Source: a virus. From it: a stretch of 23,004 nucleotides of DNA. The stretch is taken from positions 1 to 23,004 of IMG/VR virus record IMGVR_UViG_3300031966_000003, one strand, 5' to 3'. The position numbers and the translations under genes are program-made. Below are positions 7,968-14,139 of this stretch, one piece after another. The notes beneath the pieces were generated by a model. That model did not search any database, was not told the origin of the DNA, and was given only the letters and a program-made list of their open reading frames with translations. Numbering within the stretch: the first letter of the stretch is position 1; each line of letters starts with the position of its first letter.

Positions 7968-8607
7968 CGTTATTGCCTGGATCATCGCGGGGGGCGTCAT
8001 CCTCGCCCTCGTCAACAGCAACGTCGCGGACGGACTGCTGAGCGCGCTTGACCTCAGCGACAACCTCAAACGCGCCGTCGATTGGGCGCGGGGGGTGCGC
8101 GGGGTTCCGGCGGGCGTGGCGTCGGTCTGTTTCTTCATTCTCGCGTATGTGTTCGGAGCACTGGCGTACCGCTACGACCTTGTACCGACCTGGCGGTTCA
8201 TTCAGCCGATAGCCGCCGACGTGCTCGCGACGGGGGCGGAATGGTTGACGCTGTTTGCGCTGTTCCTCACGCTGTTGCCGACGCTGATTGAGTTGGCAAC
8301 GGTCGGACTGGTGCAGCGCGACATTCGGGCGCTCCAGTGGATGGTGTACTTCTTCATCTTTTTTGATATTGTCACCGACTTCGGAGAAGCGGTCGCGTTG
8401 GTGGAGGTATGGCAGCGCGGCGGACTGTTTGCGCCGTTGCCGGACGCGCTGGAGGGCGCGGCGGCGGTGCTGGCGAAAGTCGGCTGGACGTTTGCCGCAT
8501 CGTTCGCGTTTGAGTTCCTCGCCGTTCTGTGCGCAGTAACGGCGTTGCTGCTCGCCGCGAATGTCCGCGCGTCCGGCGGCGGGGGCGGCGGAGGAGGCGG
8601 GAGGTGA
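7960..8607 (+). CDS. Multi-pass membrane protein with poly-glycine tail
   Basis: 215 residues from ATG 7960. Hydrophobic stretches at about 3-20, 50-70, 90-115, 122-140 and 168-198 suggest four or five membrane helices. The loops carry Arg and Asp. No enzyme motif was seen. The protein ends in SGGGGGGGGGR, encoded by the G-rich stretch that also forms the ribosome binding site of the next gene. It is translationally coupled (GTGA overlap) to the membrane-anchored FtsK-like ATPase, so the two may form a membrane complex; that is inference. Confidence 0.75.
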   Translation: MSDVIAWIIAGGVILALVNSNVADGLLSALDLSDNLKRAVDWARGVRGVPAGVASVCFFILAYVFGALAYRYDLVPTWRFIQPIAADVLATGAEWLTLFALFLTLLPTLIELATVGLVQRDIRALQWMVYFFIFFDIVTDFGEAVALVEVWQRGGLFAPLPDALEGAAAVLAKVGWTFAASFAFEFLAVLCAVTALLLAANVRASGGGGGGGGGR

Positions 8608-10253
8608 ACGTCAGCGGGAAAGCAGTATTTTTGATGCTGTTCGGCGTCGCGGTTGCGTTCAGCGTTGACCCGATTGCCGGCGTCTTCGCGTTCCTCGCGC
8701 TGGCGGCGGCGACCAACCGCGAGGCGGCGGTGCGCGTCTATCACGCATTGAACGACGCCGCGTATCGGGTCGAGCGGCAACTCGAACAGCGCGGCCGGCT
8801 GCCGACGGCGCTCGCCGGAAGTGTCACAACACCGCGTATAAATAAAGAAGAAGATACTGTTGTGACGGTTGATGAGCAAGCGCCCGCCGGTGCGGGCGCG
8901 GGCGTCGCAGCCCCCGCTGCCGCAGCCCCCGCTGCTGTCACAACACCGTATAGAAATAAAAGAGAAGATGATGTTGTGACGCTTCCTTCCCCATCACTGT
9001 TCAACCCCGCCGACCCGCGTCCGGCGCGCTTCGCGGTTCCGCTGGGTGTTGACCAGACCGGCGCGTTTCGTTGGTTGGACTTCGGGAGCGACGCGCTGCA
9101 TATTGGGCTGTACGGAACCAGCGGCTGCGGGAAGGATCACCTGCTGCGGCTGTGGTTCGCGACGCTGCTCAACGAGCGCGGGGTGCGCTGGGCGATCCTC
9201 GACGGCAAAGGCGACTGGTTGACGCCCAACCTCGCGCGGCTGCCGCAGATGTTGTTTCCTCCCGCGGGTGGCTACGGCGACGAGGGGCAGCAGCGGATAC
9301 TGAGCGCGATCGGTGCAATCAACGAAGAGGCGAAGCGTCGGTTCGGATTGCTGTTGAGCGCCGGGGTGCGCAGCGTCGAGGAGTACAATCAGACCGCGCC
9401 CGATCCGCTGCCGTTGCTGGTCGTACTCGCAACCGACATCATCGATGTGGTTGACGAGACCGAACGTTTGCTGATCGCGCTGGTCAGCAAAGCGCGGGCG
9501 TTGGGTATTCGGGTTATCGTCTCGATGCAGACGCCCACCGGCAAGCGGCTTGAGTGGCGGATGAACCTATCCACCCTCATCTCCGGCGCGCTGGTGGACG
9601 GAAGCCAGGACGCCCCGGCACTGGGGATGCGCGATCCGAAGGCGCTGGTGTACCGACCGTCGCAGTTGCCGCCGCCGCCCGGCGAGCGCGGGCTGTTCGT
9701 GGTGCGGCACAACAACGAGCAGTTTCTCGTCCGCACGCCGGTGTTGGTCGGAGACTTCGACGCGCTGATCAACGCGCGCAACGACGCAGCGCTGCTGGAG
9801 ACGCTGCTCTTCAGTGATGTCACAACACCGCGTATAAATAAAAGAAACGAATGTGTTGTGACGGCTGATACACAGACGCCCGTCCCGCGCGTCGGGGACG
9901 GAGTTGAGCCGTCCCCGCGTATTGTGACGCCGCAAATCGCCTCTAGCCCCGTCCCAGCGCGTGCTGATGCGGCGGGACGGCGGGGACGGGCGGATACGGC
10001 ATCAGAAAGGCTTGGGACGGGTGTTGTTCCGTCCCCGTCCCCAACCGTCCCCGTCCCGACCGTTCCCGAACCCGCAAAAATCGCCCAAATCGGGGAGTTT
10101 CGCGGGGACGGGGACGGCGGGGACGATGCGCTGCTCGCGGCGCTGGCGGCGCTCCAGCGCGCGGGCGTCAGTCGAGAGCAGGCGCGGGCGTTAGGGCTGC
10201 GGTTTCGTAACGGCGACTGGGCGCGCGCGGCGCGGTTGGCGGTTGTGGACTGA
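8604..10253 (+). CDS. Membrane-anchored FtsK/HerA-like DNA translocase ATPase
   Basis: 549 residues. The start is GTG 8604 (AGGAGG at 8592-8597), overlapping the previous stop. N-terminal hydrophobic segments (about 6-38) give one or two membrane helices. A linker (70-128) follows, translated through two 44-bp repeats. The ATPase core has Walker A GTSGCGKD (171-178), where Asp replaces the usual Ser/Thr; a D-G-K-G-D strand (200-204); a hydrophobic strand ending LLVVLATD (271-278); and VIVSMQTP (304-311), like the sensor strand of FtsK/HerA/VirD4 enzymes. A third repeat at 406-420, a Pro-rich linker and a small helical C-terminal domain (about 506-549) follow. This type of hexameric motor moves double-stranded DNA. 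It is uncommon in a lytic phage and could point to a conjugative or phage-plasmid-like life style. The Walker A change may affect ATP use. Confidence 0.8.
   Translation: MNVSGKAVFLMLFGVAVAFSVDPIAGVFAFLALAAATNREAAVRVYHALNDAAYRVERQLEQRGRLPTALAGSVTTPRINKEEDTVVTVDEQAPAGAGAGVAAPAAAAPAAVTTPYRNKREDDVVTLPSPSLFNPADPRPARFAVPLGVDQTGAFRWLDFGSDALHIGLYGTSGCGKDHLLRLWFATLLNERGVRWAILDGKGDWLTPNLARLPQMLFPPAGGYGDEGQQRILSAIGAINEEAKRRFGLLLSAGVRSVEEYNQTAPDPLPLLVVLATDIIDVVDETERLLIALVSKARALGIRVIVSMQTPTGKRLEWRMNLSTLISGALVDGSQDAPALGMRDPKALVYRPSQLPPPPGERGLFVVRHNNEQFLVRTPVLVGDFDALINARNDAALLETLLFSDVTTPRINKRNECVVTADTQTPVPRVGDGVEPSPRIVTPQIASSPVPARADAAGRRGRADTASERLGTGVVPSPSPTVPVPTVPEPAKIAQIGEFRGDGDGGDDALLAALAALQRAGVSREQARALGLRFRNGDWARAARLAVVD
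8823..8866 (+). repeat. 44-bp inverted-end repeat, copy 2
   Basis: Left arm GTCACAACAC; core GTATAAATAAAGAAG; right end TGTTGTGAC. It is translated in frame as VTTPRINKEEDTVVT in the linker between membrane helices and ATPase core. Confidence 0.92.
8937..8980 (+). repeat. 44-bp inverted-end repeat, copy 3
   Basis: Left arm GTCACAACAC; core ATAGAAATAAAAGAG; right end TGTTGTGAC. It is translated in frame as VTTPYRNKREDDVVT, 70 bases after copy 2, separated by an Ala/Pro/Gly-rich linker. Confidence 0.92.
9819..9862 (+). repeat. 44-bp inverted-end repeat, copy 4
   Basis: Left arm GTCACAACAC; core GTATAAATAAAAGAA; right arm GTGTTGTGAC. It is translated in frame as VTTPRINKRNECVVT directly after the ATPase core and before the Pro-rich linker. 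Confidence 0.92.
9890..10130. repeat. Cluster of GGGGACGG / CCGTCCCC motifs
   Basis: About ten copies of a GGGGACGG-like octamer lie in both orientations, for example near 9894, 9909, 9980, 10030-10055 and 10103-10125. They encode a low-complexity Pro/Ser/Thr/Val and Gly/Asp linker in the ATPase. The alternating orientation lets many hairpins form. Confidence 0.7.
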
Positions 10254-10268
10254 AAAAGGAGATGAGAA

Positions 10269-10538
10269 ATGGAAGAGATCGAACTCTGGGGCGGTATTCG
10301 AGGAAACACGTTTCGGAGTACGCATCTGGTGCGGTTCATCGGCGAGTATCTCGGTATGGTCACCATAGCGCACGCAGACGAGTGGGTAGAGCGGTGCGTC
10401 CTCTACCGCACCGAGGACGGGCGCGTTGCGGTGCACCAGATGCGGTTATCCCTCCTCGACGACGGGGTTGATGTTGCAGAAGTGTACGTCCTTCCCGCGC
10501 TGGACGCGGGTGAGGGGGAACGAGGGGAGCGTTTATGA
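10269..10538 (+). CDS. Small W-x-G / DGRVxVH family protein, member A
   Basis: 89 residues from ATG 10269, with AAGGAG at 10256-10261. Family marks seen here: an N-terminal E-L-W-G-G strand, GEYLG, the central block CVLYRTEDGRVAVHQMRLS, and AEVYVLPALDAG. The same layout occurs in the genes at 11960-12247, 12427, 13218, 13649, 15655-15954 and, more weakly, 16350. It looks like a small beta-rich domain of unknown role. Unlike most members it has no promoter of its own and lies between the ATPase and the PP-loop gene; its stop overlaps the next ATG. Confidence 0.7.
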   Translation: MEEIELWGGIRGNTFRSTHLVRFIGEYLGMVTIAHADEWVERCVLYRTEDGRVAVHQMRLSLLDDGVDVAEVYVLPALDAGEGERGERL

Positions 10539-11260
10539 AAACGGTTATATCCTACGGCGGCGGCGTGCAGAGCACCGCGCTGGTCGTACTGGCGATGCAG
10601 CGCGGGTGGCAAATAGACGAAATCGTCCACGTCGATCTTCTCGATGCTGAAGCGCCAAACACGCGCGAGTACGTCAAATGCTTCGCGGGTTGGCTGCGGG
10701 AGACGTACAACCGCAGCATCACAATCCTCCAGCGCGATCTGTACGGGGATATGCTTGCGCGTCCGGCGTTTACGCCCGCGCCGTGGCGCGCACGAGACGG
10801 CTCGTTTATGCTGCGCCGCCAGTGCACGCGGCAGTACAAGGTGGAACCGATCCGACGCTATCTGTACGACAAGTACGCGCGTGAGAAGATACAACTGATG
10901 CTGGGGATCAGCGTTGACGAGTTCCACCGTATGCGCGATTCCGGTTCTGCGCGCATCGAAAACGTCTACCCGCTGGTAGACGAGCGCCTTACCCGCAACG
11001 ACTGCCGCGCGATCCTCGAACGCGCCGGGCTTGCAACGCCGCCGAAATCGTCGTGCTGGTTCTGCCCGTACCGATCGGTGCGCAGCCAGGCGGAACTGCT
11101 CAGACAGTACCCGGCGCTGCGCGAGATGGGTGAGGAACTGGAGCGGCGCATCAACGAGGAGCGGCGGAAGCGCGGGAAAGACGAGATCGCGGTGTTGCGT
11201 GCGGACGCTGCGCTTGACGACCAAAGCGACTTCTGCGAGGAGGGATTCTGCGACGCTTAG
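10535..11260 (+). CDS. PP-loop ATPase, PAPS-reductase-like
   Basis: 241 residues from ATG 10535, in an ATGA overlap. The N-terminal SYGGGVQST (6-14) is the PP-loop (SGGxxST type) of the PAPS reductase / adenine nucleotide alpha hydrolase superfamily. Further marks: CTRQYKVEPIRRYL (C97), LGISVDEFHRMRDS (124-136), YPLVDERLTRNDC (C157) and KSSCWFCPYR (C174, C177). Two more cysteines are at 234 and 239. Phage proteins of this type are usually annotated as PAPS reductase family, but true sulfate reduction is doubtful. Adenylation-dependent sulfur or base chemistry on nucleotides, tRNA or DNA is the general capability of the superfamily. The cysteines could hold zinc or an Fe-S cluster. No dnd or other DNA modification partner is visible. 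Confidence 0.82.
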   Translation: MKTVISYGGGVQSTALVVLAMQRGWQIDEIVHVDLLDAEAPNTREYVKCFAGWLRETYNRSITILQRDLYGDMLARPAFTPAPWRARDGSFMLRRQCTRQYKVEPIRRYLYDKYAREKIQLMLGISVDEFHRMRDSGSARIENVYPLVDERLTRNDCRAILERAGLATPPKSSCWFCPYRSVRSQAELLRQYPALREMGEELERRINEERRKRGKDEIAVLRADAALDDQSDFCEEGFCDA

Positions 11261-11270
11261 GCGAGTGTTT

Positions 11271-11314
11271 GTCACAACACGCTATAGAAATAAAAGAAGA
11301 AGAGATGTTGTGAC
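11271..11314 (+). repeat. 44-bp inverted-end repeat, copy 5
   Basis: Left arm GTCACAACAC; core ATAGAAATAAAAGAA; right end TGTTGTGAC. It lies in the 72-bp gap between the PP-loop gene and the next membrane protein. It is intergenic, yet the same codon phase stays open through it. Confidence 0.92.
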
Positions 11315-11332
11315 GGTGAAGGAGATGTACTC

Positions 11333-11911
11333 GTGAAGTTCCGCATTCTCGCAACGCTATCGGTTCTGTTGCTCAGCGCCCCGTCCGCGCTGGGCGTCCA
11401 GCGCGCCCTCGCCCCGACGCGCGGCGAGTTGGCGGGCTGGCTGGCGGCGGTCGGGATTGAGTTGGCGTATCTGTCGCTGGCGTTTGCGGCGTTCGCAGAC
11501 CGGCAGCGCCAACGGTTGGCGGCGCGCGTGGCGCGGGCGGCGGTGCTCACTGCGATTACGCTCAACGTTCTGGCAGACTACGCCGCGCGCGTTCCGGCGG
11601 GGCTGAGCGGCGCGGCGCAGTTTCTTGCGTCGTTCGATTGGTTATTGCTGGCGCTGTCGGTGCTGGAGAGCGCGCCGCTTGCGACGCTGGCGTATACGCT
11701 TGCGACGTTGCTGCATACGCACAGCAGTTCGCATCCGCAACCGGATGCGTCGCATACGGCGCAGCATACGGCGCATACGGATACGCATACGGCGCATACG
11801 CAGCGCACTGCGTCGTACCGGTGCCCGCACTGCGGTGCGGCGCTGGCGAAGCAGCAGCAGTACGCGGCTGCGCTGCGGTACGGACATTGCGGGAAGTGTA
11901 AGGGAAAATAA
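11333..11911 (+). CDS. Membrane protein with His/Thr repeat and C-terminal zinc ribbon
   Basis: 192 residues from GTG 11333, with AAGGAGAT just upstream. The first 22 residues resemble a signal anchor (ILATLSVLLLSAPSALG). Hydrophobic helices follow at about 34-54, 68-84 and 100-127. Residues 128-157 are a low-complexity His/Thr/Ala stretch (HTAQHTAHTDTHTAHT) encoded by tandem GCATACG units. The end is a zinc-ribbon-like pair, CPHC (164-167) and CGKC (186-189). No known family recognised. Membrane anchoring plus a metal-binding tail suggests a scaffold or regulator, perhaps linked to the upstream membrane ATPase. It is the last + strand gene before a terminator. Confidence 0.72.
   Translation: MKFRILATLSVLLLSAPSALGVQRALAPTRGELAGWLAAVGIELAYLSLAFAAFADRQRQRLAARVARAAVLTAITLNVLADYAARVPAGLSGAAQFLASFDWLLLALSVLESAPLATLAYTLATLLHTHSSSHPQPDASHTAQHTAHTDTHTAHTQRTASYRCPHCGAALAKQQQYAAALRYGHCGKCKGK
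11749..11806 (+). repeat. Short GCATACG tandem repeats
   Basis: Units of GCATACGG/GCGCATACGG/GATACG repeat about six times imperfectly and encode the His/Thr-rich stretch of the membrane protein. Copy number may vary by slippage. Confidence 0.75.
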
Positions 11912-11914
11912 GAA

Positions 11915-11942
11915 GCCCCGTCCGTTGCCGGACGGGGTTTCT
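11915..11942. terminator. Bidirectional intrinsic terminator between convergent genes
   Basis: Stem CCCCGTCCG (11916-11924), loop TTGC, CGGACGGGG (11929-11937), then TTTCT. On the opposite strand the stem is followed by CTTCTTATTTT. It separates the long + strand operon from the convergent - strand gene. Confidence 0.85.
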
Positions 11943-11959
11943 GGGTTGCGGCGGGTCGT

Positions 11960-12247
11960 CTACTGAATGACGCCCGCCTTCTTCAGCACAAACCGGTACT
12001 CCTTAGCCGCTTCTTCAAGCGAGGGGTACTCGTAAATCTCGGCTTCTACGTAATGACCCTTTCGCTCGACGAAGAAGACGACAATATTCTCATCCCACTC
12101 GATGATGCGGTACTGAATGTCCGCTTCCTCGTCGTTGAACCGAACAGCGCCGAGTTCACGCGCGTCCTCATACGTCACTACTTCGTAATCGTTCTCTTCG
12201 TCCCAGTTCCAGTGCCGGTAGCCACGCCAAATGCTGATGGTTGCCAT
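11960..12247 (-). CDS. Small W-x-G / DGRVxVH family protein, member B
   Basis: 95 residues on the - strand, start at 12247, with AGAAAGGAAGG upstream. It shares the family layout: SIWRGY near the N-terminus, ARELGAV, a central block (YRIIEWDENIVVFFVERKG) replacing YRxxDGRVVVHEVR, and IYEYPSLEEAAKEYRFVLKKAGVI matching the YIFPSLDEAADAFRW end of member C. It is more acidic and less GC-biased than neighbours. It is driven by its own promoter and read away from member C across a shared divergent promoter region. Function unknown. Confidence 0.8.
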   Translation of the reverse strand: MATISIWRGYRHWNWDEENDYEVVTYEDARELGAVRFNDEEADIQYRIIEWDENIVVFFVERKGHYVEAEIYEYPSLEEAAKEYRFVLKKAGVIQ

Positions 12248-12292
12248 AGGATTGCCTTCCTTTCTCGTAGGGTGATTATTGTTTACGTCTCT

Positions 12293-12321
12293 ACTCTACC
12301 GCACACGTCGCGATTTGTCAA
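12293..12321 (-). promoter_or_regulatory. Promoter for member B (- strand)
   Basis: Read on the - strand: TTGACA (12321-12316), 17-base spacer, TAGAGT (12298-12293). GAAATTGGGGC lies just upstream, a block shared with the promoter at 13578. Confidence 0.82.
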
Positions 12322-12326
12322 GCCCC

Positions 12327-12353
12327 AATTTCGCGGAAATTCCGGCGAATTTC
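12327..12353. promoter_or_regulatory. Overlapping palindromes between divergent promoters (operator candidate)
   Basis: AATTTC-GCG-GAAATT (12327-12341) overlaps GAAATTC-CGGC-GAATTTC (12336-12353). The AT-rich palindromes lie exactly between the two -35 boxes (12316-12321 and 12358-12363), where a regulator could control both promoters. Confidence 0.5.
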
Positions 12354-12357
12354 CCGC

Positions 12358-12386
12358 TTGACAACCGGCGCGGGGTGTGGTAGGAT
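12358..12386 (+). promoter_or_regulatory. Promoter for member C
   Basis: TTGACA (12358-12363), 17-base spacer containing GCGCGGGGTGTGG, then TAGGAT (12381-12386) with TGG before it (extended -10). The leader continues to AGAAAGGAGG before the ATG at 12427. Confidence 0.8.
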
Positions 12387-12426
12387 ATGAGCGTAATCAC
12401 TTTCACTGACAGAAAGGAGGGCAACT

Positions 12427-12753
12427 ATGACTACGGTTAATCTTTGGAAGGGCGTCAAGAGGGTCGTTATGGGCAACGATTTGTCGGACTATGTAACGGT
12501 CGAGTTTGAGGGGGAGACCCTCGGCGCGGTTGAGGAAGAGAGCAATCATCGGGGGACGAGCACGGTCTTCTACCGCGCCGCCGATGGGCGGGTTGTCGCC
12601 CATCGGGTTCGATGGAGTCGGTGGGAAGGCGAGTGTGATTATGGGGAGGTGTATATCTTCCCCTCGCTGGACGAGGCGGCAGACGCCTTCCGCTGGGAGA
12701 TGGAGTGCGCGGGGATAATCCCCCGCCGGACGGTTACGCTTGATGAGTTGTAA
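12427..12753 (+). CDS. Small W-x-G / DGRVxVH family protein, member C
   Basis: 108 residues from ATG 12427, with AGAAAGGAGG 7 bases upstream. Family blocks in order: NLWKGV (5-10), VEFEGETLGAV (about 25-35), TVFYRAADGRVVAHRVRW (about 46-63), YGEVYIFPSLDEAADAFRW and the tail TVTLDEL. This is the clearest consensus member. Predominantly beta strands followed by one helix; no membrane segment, no cysteine motif, no catalytic motif. It is a single-gene transcript with its own strong promoter and a perfect terminator at 12764, unlike the head and replication operons. Function unknown; early accessory or regulatory protein is only a guess. Confidence 0.85.
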   Translation: MTTVNLWKGVKRVVMGNDLSDYVTVEFEGETLGAVEEESNHRGTSTVFYRAADGRVVAHRVRWSRWEGECDYGEVYIFPSLDEAADAFRWEMECAGIIPRRTVTLDEL

Positions 12754-12763
12754 TGAGTAGTTC

Positions 12764-12800
12764 GGGGCGATCCGGTTCACCGGATCGCCCCTTCGTTTTT
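12764..12800 (+). terminator. Strong intrinsic terminator
   Basis: Twelve perfect pairs GGGGCGATCCGG / CCGGATCGCCCC with loop TTCA, followed by TTCGTTTTT. It directly follows member C. Confidence 0.92.
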
Positions 12801-12816
12801 GTTAAGGAGGCAAGCG

Positions 12817-13143
12817 GTGAAACTCCAGTTTGAACGACACCCGCACGCCGTCTGCGCGGTGTTGACCGATGCGGGCGAGTGCGACCGGATCATCAACGTC
12901 GCCCGCGCGAGCGACGCCATCGACGCTCTCGCGCTTGACATCAACGCCGCAGCGTTTACGCCGCTTGACGCACTGTTCGCGCTGCCGCGTGTCGTCTGCG
13001 TCGAGATCGAGCGGCGCGCGGGCGGTTGGCGCGTCGAGGTCGCGTACTGGAACGGCGCGCTCGGCACGCTGGCGCAATACGAGACAGACGCGGCGACGCT
13101 CTCAGAAGCGCTCGCCCGCTGCGTGTGGGCGCTGGCGAGGTAG
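12817..13143 (+). CDS. Unknown 108-residue protein
   Basis: Starts at GTG 12817, with AAGGAGG at 12804-12810 directly after the upstream terminator. The protein contains strands such as AVCAVLTDAGECDRI, VVCVEIERRAGGWRVEVAYWNG and a last helix LSEALARCVWALAR. It resembles the neighbouring small proteins in size and in having a beta-rich start with a helical end, but lacks the W-x-G and DGRVVVH blocks, so I do not place it in that family. No promoter is evident; transcription may be read-through. A terminator follows 22 bases after the stop. Confidence 0.65.
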   Translation: MKLQFERHPHAVCAVLTDAGECDRIINVARASDAIDALALDINAAAFTPLDALFALPRVVCVEIERRAGGWRVEVAYWNGALGTLAQYETDAATLSEALARCVWALAR

Positions 13144-13164
13144 CGGTGCGGGTTGACGTTGTGG

Positions 13165-13196
13165 AGCGCCGGGCGAACGTCCGGCGCTTTTTTTTT
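13165..13196 (+). terminator. Strong intrinsic terminator with T9 tract
   Basis: AGCGCCGGGC (13165-13174), loop GAAC, GTCCGGCGCT (13179-13188), then a run of T to 13196. One G-T pair near the loop. Confidence 0.92.
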
Positions 13197-13217
13197 GTTT
13201 TAACAGAGGAGGTGGAA

Positions 13218-13568
13218 ATGATAACTATCTGGGGCGGCTACATCGCTGCGGGCGACGCGCGGGTGTACCTGATCTCCTTCGACGGCGAGCGGATCGGCGG
13301 GATGAGCGAGCGCAACGTTCAGCGAACGTTTTACCGCGTGCACGACGGGCGCGTTGTGGTGCACGAGGTGCGGATCGGAAGGCGGCGCGGCGGGATCACA
13401 TACGATCAAGCGCTGGTGTATGTATTCAGCAGCATCACCGAAGCGTGCGCACACCTCGCCGTCAACCCGCAGCACATCGCCCAGACGCGCGGCGACGCGG
13501 CGTTGCCGTCCGTCGAAGCGCCGACGCTCACGCCGGACGAGTGGGCGCGCGGGGTGGGAACGTACTGA
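13218..13568 (+). CDS. Small W-x-G / DGRVxVH family protein, member D
   Basis: 116 residues from ATG 13218, with GAGGAGGT at 13206-13213. Blocks: TIWGGYI (3-9), ISFDGERIGG, RTFYRVHDGRVVVHEVRIG, then QALVYVFSSITEA and a longer tail with TLTPDEW. It is closest to member E, also at the DNA level around the DGRVVVHEVR block, so these two are probably a tandem duplication. It sits between a terminator upstream and the member E promoter, 9 bases past its stop. No promoter of its own was identified. Function unknown. Confidence 0.8.
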   Translation: MITIWGGYIAAGDARVYLISFDGERIGGMSERNVQRTFYRVHDGRVVVHEVRIGRRRGGITYDQALVYVFSSITEACAHLAVNPQHIAQTRGDAALPSVEAPTLTPDEWARGVGTY

Positions 13569-13577
13569 AATTGGGGC

Positions 13578-13606
13578 TTGACAACGCGCGCGGGTTGTGG
13601 TATAGT
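13578..13606 (+). promoter_or_regulatory. Promoter for member E
   Basis: TTGACA (13578-13583), 17-base spacer CAACGCGCGCGGGTTG-like, TATAGT (13601-13606) with TGG before it. Preceded by GAAATTGGGGC as at the member B promoter. Best matched promoter in the window. Confidence 0.87.
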
Positions 13607-13648
13607 ATAACCGTAATCGATTTCACCAACACAGAAAGGAACACTGCT

Positions 13649-14062
13649 ATGGCTACGACTATTCGCGTGTGGGACGGGTATATATCAACAGTCGATGAGT
13701 TGGTTCGCTGGATCACCTTCGACGGCGAGCGGCTTGGCGGAGTTGTTTACAAGGGAGACGGCGACTCTCGCTTTAGCAGGATAGAGCGTACATTTTACCG
13801 GGCGACCGATGGCAAGGCGGTTGTTCACGAAGTTCGGTTCGGCAAGTGGGACGGTGGTTATGCGTGCGATCAGAGTTTTCTGTATATATACGCCAACATC
13901 GGCGATATGTACGAGAACATCGGCGTCAGCGCGCAAAACATCGATCTGGATTGCCGAAACGTCCGCTCGCTGCATATCGAACCACGCGAAACGCACGCAG
14001 AGATGACGCTGGATGAGTACATCTACAAGTTCGAGATTTGCATCACCAACCCATTCGCATAA
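13649..14062 (+). CDS. Small W-x-G / DGRVxVH family protein, member E
   Basis: 137 residues from ATG 13649, with AGAAAGGAACA upstream. Blocks: IRVWDGYIS (5-13), WITFDGERLGGV, RTFYRATDGKAVVHEVRFGKWDGG, FLYIYANIGDMYENIGV, then a C-terminal extension of about 45 residues with EMTLDEYIYKFEI. The TLDE(Y/L) tail recurs in members C and D. It has its own strong promoter and is followed by a terminator hairpin before the clamp-like genes. Function unknown. Confidence 0.82.
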   Translation: MATTIRVWDGYISTVDELVRWITFDGERLGGVVYKGDGDSRFSRIERTFYRATDGKAVVHEVRFGKWDGGYACDQSFLYIYANIGDMYENIGVSAQNIDLDCRNVRSLHIEPRETHAEMTLDEYIYKFEICITNPFA

Positions 14063-14072
14063 TACAACCCAG

Positions 14073-14106
14073 GCGCGGCTGCGAACCCTCGCACGCCGCG
14101 CTTTTC
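14073..14106 (+). terminator. Intrinsic terminator after member E
   Basis: GCGCGGC-TGCGA (14073-14084), loop ACCC, TCGCA-C-GCCGCGC (14089-14101) with one bulged base, then TTTTCT. It precedes the clamp-like genes, so these may depend on read-through. Confidence 0.8.
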
Positions 14107-14139
14107 TATTATCAGAAAGGAACGAAAATAGTAGACTCG

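Noticed and set aside
9389-10366. Long - strand reading frame (325 codons) opposite the ATPase gene
   Set aside because: The + strand frame holds FtsK/HerA motifs; the - strand product is low in complexity and rich in Ser/Thr/Arg, as expected for an antisense shadow.
10403-11275. Long - strand reading frame (290 codons) opposite the PP-loop gene
   Set aside because: The + strand frame has clear PP-loop and cysteine motifs with coupled starts; no support on the - strand.
12817-13143. 108-residue protein as a member of the same family
   Set aside because: General beta-then-helix layout is similar, but none of the family blocks is present.
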